Of a stretch of DNA of 64,000 nucleotides, positions 49,301-58,870 are shown piece by piece. The first letter of the stretch is position 1. The number at the start of each line of letters is the position of its first letter. The notes beneath the pieces were generated by a model, which searched no databases, had not been told where the DNA came from, and saw only the letters and a program-made list of their open reading frames with translations. Made by a program: the position numbers and the translations under genes. Origin of the DNA: Mya arenaria (taxonomy: Eukaryota; Mollusca; Bivalvia; Myida; Myidae); contig NC_069127.1 in assembly GCF_026914265.1 (NCBI RefSeq), positions 68,420,723-68,484,722 on the forward strand, read 5' to 3'.

Positions 49301-51519
49301 TGAACAAGCTGGACCATATTGTGACGAGTTTTTTTCTTGTTCGATGACTGTTTGGCATAATTCCTTTAAGCATGATTTTTTTTAAATTTTAGGCTAGTGA
49401 AGTATCAATTGTTCGATTATTAAAAAAATCACTTAAATCATAATAAAACTTCAAATTGGGCTAAATGATAGCCTTCAGCACTAAACGATACTTCTATTGA
49501 ATAAAAAGTACAGGTAGTTTTTGACTGCAGTCCTTTATCGAGGGATAACACTCATTAGCTGTTTAGCTAAAATATACGCATCTATTATTAACAAGCGTTT
49601 AACGTTGTGGGCAGAAAAGTATGAAAAAAAATCAGATGCACAGTTTCGGTTCAGAAAGGGGGTTTTCTACAACAGATGCAATATTCTGTCTGAAATCTGT
49701 TATTGACCACATGTTGTATTGTACGTATACTGACATGCAAAAATGTTTGGATACTGTTAATAGGAATGCTCTGTGGCTGAAATTACATACAATGGGTATA
49801 AATGGAAAGATGCTTAGAACCGTACGATCCATGTATACTTTTGTAAAAGCAAGGGTTAGACATTGCAGCAAATACTCAGAGTTCATAGAGATATCAGTCG
49901 GCCTGAAGCAAGGAGATATTTGTTCGCCATTGTTTTGGTCAATGTTTATAGATGACTTAGAGTTATATCTTGAAAATAATATAACAAGTGGAATATCTCT
50001 AAATGACATAACATTAATTTTATTGTTGTATGCTGATGACATGGCAATATTTGCAGAAACTCCTGAAGAGATGCAGTCAACACTCAATAATCTTAAAACC
50101 TACTGTGATAGGTGGAGGCTAAAAGTCAACGTTGAAAAGAGTAAGGTTATGGTATTCAGACGTCGTGGACATGTTCGTGCTAACGAGAGCTGGAAATATG
50201 GCGATTGTTTATTAGAGATCGTTGATAATTTCAATTATCTGGGAACTGTGTTTAATTGTCATGGATCTTTTTCTTCAAATATACAATTGCTATGTGGAAA
50301 GGCATTAAAAGCAATGAATGTGCTTCTTAATAAATTGAAAGAGCTTACGTTTAGTCCTAAAACAAAATGTCAATTGTTCGATGCTTTTGTAACGGCAATC
50401 CTAAATTACTCATCTGAAGTTTGGGGTTTTACTAAATCGAAGGACATTGAACGTTTACACTTAAAATTTTGCAAACGGATTCTGGGTGTTAAACCATCAG
50501 CAAGCAATACGGCAATATATGGGGAGTTAGGAAGATACCCTCTATTCATTAACCGTTACACACGTATCATCAAGTATTGGGCAAAACTATTATGTACCAA
50601 AAATTGTATTGTAAAAAGTATATATGAAATGTCTTTGCGGGACTTAGAATCAAATGAGAAATAATGGTTATTTGATGTTAAGAACTTATTATTTGAATAC
50701 GGCTTTGGTGACGTTTGGGAGAATGCCTCACATATAAATACACAACTATTTATAAACGAGTTCCAGCAAAGAATTAAAGACTGTTTTATTCAGGCCTGGA
50801 CAAGTAATTTACAATCAAACTCTGTGTTAACAGTTTATAAGGAAATAAAAAGAGCATTCGAATATGAAATATATCTAAGTGCGAGTATTGCTACTCATTT
50901 GCTTAAACTGTTCACACAAATGAGGATATCTTGCCATAAACTACGGGTGGAAACTGGACGATACGGTCGCAATCGTATAGAGAGACATGAGAGACGTTGT
51001 GAAGTGTGTCATTCTGGGGACATAGAAGATGAATTCCATTTTATGGATGTGTGTTTGTCAAAAATATAGAACTATCCGTAAACGCTATTTACCGGCGCAT
51101 GTTATTCAAAGACCAAATATGGTCAAATTTCTTGAACTTGTTGTATGCAAGAACTCTGTTGTATTATGATAAAATGATTACTTATATACTTTGTGCTATT
51201 AAAATTAGAGATAATGTATTACAAGGTTAAGATTGTCATTGTTTTAACATTCTATGTATTGTAAATGTTTCCTTCTCGAAGTCATGTTTATTTAAATGCT
51301 CTCCCCTCGTTATTTTAGCTCTATTCGAAATAAATGCCTTCTTTTGTTCTAAATATAAATATACATATCTGTGTAAGGAACCTTTTTAGTAAATATGATA
51401 TTTGTTTTGAACGTTATTAATTTACCCTCCAGCAAAATCTTATTAATTTAATTTTTGGTTTTAACGGATTATGATCAGTTACTTCATTATTATCTTCATT
51501 CTTGCGATTATTAGCATTA

Positions 51520-51578
<59 letters not shown>

Positions 51579-54500
51579 GTTGTTGTTGTTGTTGTTATTA
51601 AATTTGCTCATTGAGTTTGAAGTGAATAACAATACTTAAAAGTAACTTTATGCAGTATACTGCTGTATATATCATACCATTATAGGTTAACATAACACGT
51701 TTGTTGTATTGTGTTTGTATATCATTACTATTGACTTGTACATATTATTGTTACATGTTTATGGATGATAAACTACATGTTTAAATCCAAATAAAATACA
51801 TTCTGATTCTGATTCTGATTCTATATCTAAGTTATGCTTACTCTTCAGGATCCCAGAGTACATGCGAGACCTTCTCGACACATTCAACATTGTACTCCTC
51901 ACAGAGACGCCGAACCTGTGTGTCCCTCTCGTGCCAGATCGCTTCCACGTCCGCATCAAACGTCAGCTTTGAAACTGACCACTCCTGTTAGGAAAGGAAT
52001 GAGAGTCATTATTACATTTCTTTACTGGTAACCTATACAAAATGATTGCTGTTTATTTAAGGGTTTTTGTAAATAAATCGAACTGACGAACTGATCTCAT
52101 TCCTTTTCGACAAATTATTTTGTGATTTGTTTTCCTGGTGGGCCAATAACAAATATCAATCTTATTGCTTCGTTGTTACCCTTACTTAGTTACGTAATGA
52201 TTGAAAAACATAAATAAATGTACTTGTATATTTTTAATAAATTAAAAACAAGCATAAATTGCAAAGTTCTGATACAGTTTCATTTGGTAGTTCATTGATT
52301 CATTATTTCAATCGGAACCTGTCTTTATAAAAAAAACCCGGATGGACTGGAACTTGCTCGGGACTTACAGACTTTACAAACCTCAAGTTGGTATATATAA
52401 CAAAGAAAAGATGGACTTATACTTTTGTTTTTGGACTCACAAACCTTAAACACGTAGAGTATTTTTATCATGACATACACATGATAAAAGAGGCTGGCCT
52501 CATACTCTTGCATTGCGATACCCTCAAGTCGTGATATATAATAAAGAACGCTGGACTCGAAACTTTGCTCGGGATTCACATACTTTACAAACCCCAAGTC
52601 GTTATATTTAGCAAGAGGGTAGAGTTATGCTTTTACTTTCGGTCTCACACCTACTAAAGTTACCTACCAAAAGTCGCTTTATATAACAAATGAAAGCTTG
52701 ACTTATGTTTGCTGTTGGACTCACATAAGATATTAACCATACGTCAGCTGGACTCACTTTTTCTATGAGAAACGTACATCTCAAGTTGTTAAATATATAT
52801 CAAAGAGGAATGGACTCACATTTTTTATCCGTGACTCATACACTGGACCTACACGTTTGCTTTAGCACACACACTTTACAAACCATAGGTCGTTTTAATT
52901 AACAAAGAAATCTGGACGCAAACTTCAGCTTTGAGAATACCACAAGTCTGTACACATCACGAAAAAGGCTGGACCAGCACTTTTCAATAGGGAATCACAG
53001 ACTTTATAAACCTCTGTTTGCTATGTATAATAAAGAAGGCTGGACTCACACATTTGCTTTAGGACTCGCTAAATGTCGCTAAATATAACATATAAATCTC
53101 GACTCCACGTTTAGACTTTTTAGAACTTGTTGAATTCAAGCAACAAAACATATGTTTTAAGAACTTTCAATAACAAAATATTTTCACCTTGAACAAATTT
53201 GATAGTATGGTTAGGACATGTCCGCTGAAGACAAACAGGCGTCCATCATCCTTACGAAATTGGTCATCCAGGTCTCGCAGACTCTCCAAAAGGAAACGCA
53301 TTCGGTTATAACCCGATGTACGTGTGCCTACAGACAAGGCAAAGATGAAGATGTTAATGCAGGTCAAAATGTTGATAGCGCCAACGCTCGTCTGCTTGTT
53401 TCCGAGACATACTGGGGGCATTACTCGATAATCGTCTAAGCCAGAGTTAGGGGACATGTTCTACATATGCGTTTTGTCTCTGTCATGTAAATCAATTTTA
53501 TTTGAATATCTTAAATTGTTGATGAGTTGTTGCCACGGTTAATGTTGCTACTTGCGGAAGCCGTAAACGACATCAAGACTACTACAATACATCACCCTTT
53601 TTCTTCGAAAAAAAAACAGACGAGCTATTGAGCAACGCATTATCAAAACGCATTCAAGTCACATCGGAGAGGATGCCATCCAAACAAATGGTTTAGAAAT
53701 TTCAGAATGGAGTATAATTTCTTTTCTTACTAAGATGATAGAACTTTGAAAAGGTATGTTCAATTTACAAATGAATTTCTACGTCAATACATATAACAGA
53801 GTGGTGTTTTCCTGGACAAAAGCATATGCTAAAACTTAAGTAATAATCACTACATTTACTTTTGCGTATGTTGAATTGTCAAAAAGGTGCTTTTGGACGG
53901 ATAAATAATACTCGAAATGACCTTTAAGCCAATAGCTTTTGACCAAGACCTTGCATATACCAAGGGCAAACCATCATGTTTTTACCGGTGGCATATATTA
54001 TGGGGCTACAACAAAACTATTTAAAAGTTGTTCATAAGAGATTTAAATGCTGATATAAAATGTACACGCCAATATGCCAAAAAGAAAATAACGAGTTCCA
54101 AGATGATTGGATTATACACAAGCTGTTGTTGACACAATATAGAGGCCAATTACTTTAAATGTAAAAGGAGTATACCTTTGTTACTGATGGGGTTTATCCC
54201 ACAATCGAAAATGACCCTGACATTATGACCATATTTCAAATTTCATTATCACTTAATTGTCGGAAGATGTATTTCCATATAAAAAATATTAATACTTTAC
54301 ATAGTGCTTATTTTAATTCTTTGCATGCCTTAAGTGCTTCAAAAGTGACCTAAATTGTTCAATGGCAACAATAAATGTGTGATCTGAAATAACATTCATT
54401 CTTAGGTTACATCCCCGACAAGCTAAATTTCATGACCAATGAGTGGAACCTTAAACTTGACCTACATACGTGGATCATGTACATGCACTTATTTTAAAAT

Positions 54501-55176
54501 TTTCAAATGCATGACCAAGATACGGACCGGAAAAGACAAACGAAATGAAACGAGTTTGATCTCACATGAACGTTCACATACTTTGCATTTGTGCAAAGTT
54601 ATTAAAAACAAACAAACAAAGGAATGACCAAGTTAAAGCCCGGACAAGCCGCACTACAAGGAAATGTGACCAGTAGATCTGAGTGTGACCTCGAACTTTT
54701 GACCTACCGACTCGAGTCTATATCAAGCAAATTCAGCTGACGCTGACGACCGGATGTTTTGAACATTTTTTCTGGTGTATTCGGCTCTATGCCAAATGCA
54801 TACATACGCATATGACTCCCATTTTTAATCAACAGCTTATTAAAGAAGTGTAAATATGAACGGTGAAACCTGCATGTAAATGCATTAAATTATATTATAT
54901 TCTTTTCAAATAAATGCAATCCTATGTCAATAGTTTTACCAATCTGAGAAAACCCGTGACTCTTGCGTATAGACAAAATTTGGGCGTTACATATAGATCT
55001 CTTAGCGTTATACCTGCCACTTCACCATCAAAGATGAAGATTGGATACAACTCGCCACCGTCCTCTAATGCATCAAGAAGGGCGGGATTGTCGTGAAGAC
55101 GCAGACCATGCCTGAACCAGTGGATGCACACTGGTTTGTCACTTACTGTTTTGGGAGTAGGCATACCCGGTGGTAC
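43352..55176 (-). CDS. cry1: Type I (Drosophila-like) cryptochrome, copy C, with Asn at the flavin-N5 position
   Basis: Eleven exons: 55014-55176, 53188-53327, 51842-51984, 48354-48529, 46660-46766, 46337-46477, 45833-46003, 45178-45318, 44696-44853, 43771-43970, 43352-43491. Joined length is 1680 nt (559 codons plus stop). Exons 2-11 have the same lengths and phases as in cry-A; exon 1 is 15 nt shorter ([20 protein letters not shown]). Motifs include [46 protein letters not shown] and [13 protein letters not shown]. The Trp chain is complete, but the N5-facing residue is Asn. Exon 4 reads [10 protein letters not shown] where A and B have NNGG. The tail is FVWVPG with a 34-residue extension resembling A's, ending LCDGLLGM. 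Introns are loaded: a LINE in intron 3, a LINE fragment in intron 4, minisatellite in intron 2, exon-10 relics in intron 9 and a poly-G run in intron 8. Frames and splice sites are intact, so it looks functional. Confidence 0.94.
43985..44640 (-). pseudogene. Tandem array of about five degenerate exon-10 copies in cry-C intron 9
   Basis: Units of about 110-140 bp repeat the 5' part of exon 10 with its splice acceptor and short flank: near 44010-44105, 44140-44235, 44265-44345, 44390-44490 and 44545-44640. The clearest (44395-44475) still reads [20 protein letters not shown] on the gene strand, against [20 protein letters not shown] in the real exon. Each unit begins near a CCTTCTTCTG- or TTTCTGGAC-like stretch and ends near ACAGGTAACGTCTGT. 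All are decayed, and none could replace exon 10. Confidence 0.72.
44812..44814 (-). other. Flavin-N5-facing codon of cry-C: Asn (AAT)
   Basis: It lies in DWSVNAGNW, aligned without gaps to Cys413 of cry-A and cry-B. The codon change from TGT to AAT needs two substitutions. Asn here is the state in vertebrate-type CRYs and (6-4) photolyases. Confidence 0.9.
44979..45017. repeat. Poly-G run of 39 nt with one C, in cry-C intron 8
   Basis: 28 G, one C, 10 G on the plus strand, so the cry-C transcript carries poly-C. Possible G-quadruplex on the non-template strand side; its exact length may be a sequencing artefact. Confidence 0.85.
47040..47900 (+). mobile_element. Decayed Jockey/CR1-like LINE reverse-transcriptase fragment in cry-C intron 4
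   Basis: One frame (47090-47581) contains [20 protein letters not shown] and FIDSYKFP, the conserved run that precedes RT motif 1, then a segment ending DRKQTVV. A shifted frame then gives [11 protein letters not shown], a relic of the ADD box. Frameshifts and small deletions separate the pieces, and both ends are lost. It is antisense to cry-C and absent from intron 4 of A and B. Confidence 0.75.
51517..51600. repeat. (ATT)n then (GTT)n microsatellite in the LINE 3' UTR
   Basis: About 22 ATT units followed by five GTT units. It gives a spurious poly-Asn frame on the minus strand. Confidence 0.92.
51800..51823 (+). repeat. (ATTCTG)n tail marking the LINE 3' end
   Basis: Three to four copies of ATTCTG end about 18 bp before the exon 3 boundary of cry-C (51842). 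The remaining intron start GTAAGCATAA is shared with cry-A. Confidence 0.8.
52340..53160 (-). repeat. Degenerate intron-2 minisatellite, cry-C
   Basis: About ten units of 60-100 bp, each with plus-strand variants of GGACTCACACTTT, TTTACAAACCTCAAGTCG, TATATATAACAAAGAA and GGCTGGACTC. The array is twice as long as the one in cry-B (40195-40640) and far longer than the single unit in cry-A. Confidence 0.75.
53880..54720. repeat. TGACCT-rich repetitive stretch in cry-C intron 1
   Basis: Diverged phrases such as TGACCTAAATTG, TGACCAATGAG, TTGACCTACATACG and TGTGACCTCGAAC recur over 800 bp. This resembles an old dispersed repeat. cry-A and cry-B lack it in intron 1. No coding content seen. Confidence 0.4.
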
Positions 55177-57929
55177 CTACAAGAGTGATAGGAGCGTGTC
55201 ATCCGTTGTTTCATACGACTTAAGAAACAACACTGGAGTAAGACCATAAACTCAACCTAAAGAAGTATTTTAAAGTATTACCTTATTAAATTCCTCGGTA
55301 GTAGAGGACGTCTTTCTTGAACTCCATTTTATCAAAATGATTCATGGCCTTCATCGTTCAAAATATTTGCGACGATTAAAAACCGTAAATTAATTCGTCG
55401 CGAATTTTAAAATTGCAAATATATTATGCTTAAAATTATACTTATAAAATATCCAACACACAATGAGTGATTCATTAGGAGCCTCCTATTTTCTATATAT
55501 CGTTGTTGAAGTTTTGGTAATAGTTGTATTGTTGTCTAACAAAGCAGTGGAGCTTTAACAATAAGCTACCACCCGAACGGCAAGCACCACAACCCATGTT
55601 ATTTCAAACAGCATATGGGATGCACGGCAACCCCTGTTCCTCCAAATATCACGGGGGATGTACCAAAGTATCTGTTTCTCTAAAACAGCAAAAGGGATGC
55701 ATCGCAGTTTCTGTTACTCCAAGGAGAACGGGGCATCAAACCCCCTATTCCTTTAGACGGAGGTGCGGTTGAGTAAAAAGAGTACTTATTAGGCATGATC
55801 AAACCTTCAAACCCCTGACCCCCGCACCCCACAATTGCAAACACCTATACGGGAAGGAGAAATACAATGGTGTTTACGGTAAATTACTATACTATATACC
55901 TCCATCTGACTCATTTTTCTTTTCTTGTGATGATACCTTGGATATATGGATATACACGTCCTTTTTTACGTTTTACGTGCTTTGTGAATGTCGTCTTTAT
56001 ATCGTTTGCCACTGCGTCATAGCCTGTTTTTCAGTCAGTCAGATTCTTCAAGAATAGTGGGTGCAGCCCGCTTATGCTGGTGACTCCGTTCTCAATGTTT
56101 GCAATGTACTATCCTCGGTTTCCTACAAAACGAATAAACAATATATTAAAAAGAAATTTGTAAATAATCTTCACATTTAAGTAATAAATAATTGGTATTT
56201 AAACTATTTATTTGTGTTATATATTTATATATTTGGTTCGATCAGGTTTTCCTTCAAATGTGTGTAAGATGTAGCTAACAAATATTTTTCTCAAATCTAA
56301 CACATCTTTTTTCAATTCCGGATGGTTAGTGGTTTGGGCCATCTGCCTTATCCCCAGCCATTTCTACCGTTTCCAAATTCTCCTTTAGAAGTATTCAGTG
56401 ATATGTCTTCTACTTCTCACCCAGCAAGTAGTAATATACCCAACGTTATATAACTGAATGTGGTACGTTTTATATTGCGATGAAGAATTTCCTATTTTCA
56501 ATCTTGAATTTCGTTATATTCCTGGCAGTTAAAATGTAAAGATCAGAAAGAGGAACTTGACAGCACTGTAGCAATGGTCCGTTTGTTCCAGTGTCGGACC
56601 ATTGCTAAAACAATGATCATTCTATCGCGTGTTGTCGCTTAGAATCCGGTTTATCTAACAGAAACCTTTTTTCTTTCCTTTTTGCCAACACACTTTCTTT
56701 CTCCGATGTCATTTATATATCATGTTCGGAAGATGACCTCTCAGAACTTGCATATGGTTGAACCCAGTTGATTTATCTACAGCTTTACATTTCATTATTT
56801 GTATCACCTCACTTGCATAATTTTTCCTTCAATTGGTTCTTCTGTAGATTGTTTTTTCATTTAGGATATTTTTTGTGTGCCATTCTGTTGATCTGCTAAC
56901 TCGATTCCTTGTTTGTTTTGTGCCCAGGTTTCAAGTTCACATGTAGCAAATGACCTCACTAGTGCTAGTTTCTAGTATGTTTTCAACATTTGCAGATTGT
57001 GTTTCTTTATTTCCATCATAGTCTTTGCTGTTGACCTTTCCCCTTGTCCTAGAAAGTCCTTTATACTTTCCATCGCACTTAAAATCCTTCTCTATGTTTT
57101 CTACTTTGACCTTGTCTTTCTTTCGGTGAAACGATTTAGAAGAAGTTCAAGTTTATATGCATTCATTCTCTTCTATTCCCCTCCCCTCAAATGTGTCAAA
57201 CAATGAGCCACCATTTATATCTTTTAATGGATCGGCATGTTGGACAAATTCCTTCTCCTTAAAATGGGTGTTCGTTATCATCGTATTTAAATAAACAAAA
57301 TAAACTGTCATGAATTTTAATGTGATCAAGACAAGCGCAGACGCCTATTTTAAAAGAGAGAAAGTAGCGGTAGGTATTAACTTTGAAATGTTGAAATTTC
57401 ATTGTTTTTGGTCAAATTTTGAATTTTTTGAAACATCGTGTGAATACATTTTCATACAGTTTGAACAATACGGAACAGTTTTAAGGGGAAGTAATCTATA
57501 TAATCTTAGGAGTATATGATATACGGATTGTCTGAAGAGTAAACTATGAAAAATGATTTGTTACTGTTCACACTTTACCTAGTCATTTAATGTATATATT
57601 CTTAATCGGAGGACGTAATGTCTCAAATACCAAAGTGCCAGTAGAATACTTAAAGTTTTAAAATATTCAAAACACAGAAAGTGATTAAAAATATCACTTA
57701 ATTCGAATTTTATGCTTTATCCATGCTACGATTTTTAGCCCTTTTTGTATTACTTTTAAGATCAGAATCAATTCTTGGATTACGCAATAATATATGCACG
57801 GATTAAACAATTATAGTAAACATCTAAATTAGTCCATATCTCGTAAGGATGATTGGTTAGTGGGTACCCCTTATTGATGTAAATCATTTGAAAGTGCACG
57901 GAGGAAAAACAATATAAGTTACGGGGATA
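55177..57929. other. Upstream flank of cry-C, no gene recognised
   Basis: The cry-C promoter and any 5' exon should lie near the left end, but no start-codon exon could be recognised. The region 56280-57240 has short, interrupted minus-strand frames that vaguely resemble old transposon protein; I could not assign them. Confidence 0.45.
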
Positions 57930-58870
57930 GTGGTTGTTCCGATATGGTATATACTGGCTGAGTACCTAAATCGGAACAGTACCTAAATATGGAACACCCG
58001 TTATAAAAGCGTTTTTCCAATTGTGATCTGTTTATTTACGATTTTAATCAATATAGACGCTTGCCTTAAATACACGTTCCAAATAACACGATACTCCGTT
58101 AATATTTAAAATGCTGCTATCATTCAAAGTTGTTCATGTTCAAATGTCAATACATGGCACGTGGGGGAATGACTTTAGCTTGCCAAAATTACAGCATACT
58201 GTCACAGTCTGAATTTTTTACTTAAATCATCAAATTTTACTGACAAAAATGGCAAAAAGACAAGCTGGGAATACAATGAATTATTAGTTTACTTAAACAA
58301 ACATGTAGCAATAATTTTAAAAGGAAACACAAAAATAAATAACGAATTAAAACTGTTCCATATTTAGGTACTCCAGGAACAAAAATGGCAGTTGTTGACT
58401 GTGCGGTAAATAACGTACTTTTCATGCAGATTGGAAGTATATTGAAAAACACCATTTATATCAACCAATGGGTCTTGAATCCTGGTATGCTGATGGATAG
58501 CTGTGGTGCAAATCTAACTCAAAATATTTAAAAAAAGTGCCGAAAGTGTTCCGATTTAGGTACTCAGCCAGTACGGGGCAAAAGAAACCATATCGGGTGA
58601 GAGCGAAGCTCGAATCCGAATAAGGTTTCTTGCGCCCCGTATATCCTATATCGGGTCGCCTACAAACCCCGTAACGTATATATCTCGCCGACAACCTGTT
58701 AACACGTTTAAATGTTTAATTAATTTATCGGAATATTCATCGGAATGGGAAAGTAGACGCCATTTTGGTACGATATAAATTTGGTGACCCAATATGGAAA
58801 CATATGGGGTCACCGCGTGACCAGTCCTGGACCAATGGCGTTCTGTCATTTTTGTTGCAGGCGTGACATT
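57930..58870. repeat. Hairpin-bearing dispersed repeat, copy 2, split by a nested element
   Basis: The right part (58572-58870) follows 13040-13310: CCCCGTAACGTATATATC, CGGAATATTC, AGTAGACGCC and the second hairpin GTGACCCAATATGG to CATATGGGGTCAC. The left arm of the first hairpin (GATATGGTATATA, to 57953) is separated from the rest by the 618-bp element at 57954-58571. Confidence 0.78.
57954..58571. mobile_element. Non-autonomous DNA transposon (MITE-like), 25-bp terminal inverted repeats, TA target site
   Basis: The ends are perfect inverted repeats of 25 bp beginning CTGGCTGAGTACC (57954-57978 and 58547-58571). A subterminal motif CAGTACCTAAATATGGAACA (about 57977-57996) has a partial inverted copy near 58354-58373. 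TA flanks both sides (57952-57953 and 58572-58573). Removing the element and one TA restores GATATGGTATATACGGGGC, which fits the sister repeat at 13028. No transposase frame. TA duplication suggests a Tc1/mariner-type mover, by inference. Confidence 0.88.

Larger units (their letters stand above)
49537..51823 (+). mobile_element. LINE, 5'-truncated, mostly intact RT, antisense in cry-C intron 3
   Basis: The first visible residues are [15 protein letters not shown], so the 5' end is truncated inside the RT domain. After one frameshift near a G/T run at about 49665, a 347-codon frame (49621-50664) carries [58 protein letters not shown] and [16 protein letters not shown]. One in-frame TAA (50662-50664) separates it from the C-terminal piece (to 51069) with a [19 protein letters not shown] Cys/His motif. 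The 3' UTR has an ATT microsatellite and the element ends in ATTCTG repeats, as in LINEs that end in short tandem repeats rather than poly-A. Introns 3 of A and B show the empty site. No clear target-site duplication is seen. Confidence 0.9.

Noticed and set aside
51417-51632. Poly-Asn frame
   Set aside because: Complement of the ATT/GTT microsatellite in the LINE 3' UTR.
56280-57240. Possible decayed transposon protein on the minus strand
   Set aside because: Short interrupted frames with only vague resemblance; no motif strong enough to name a family.
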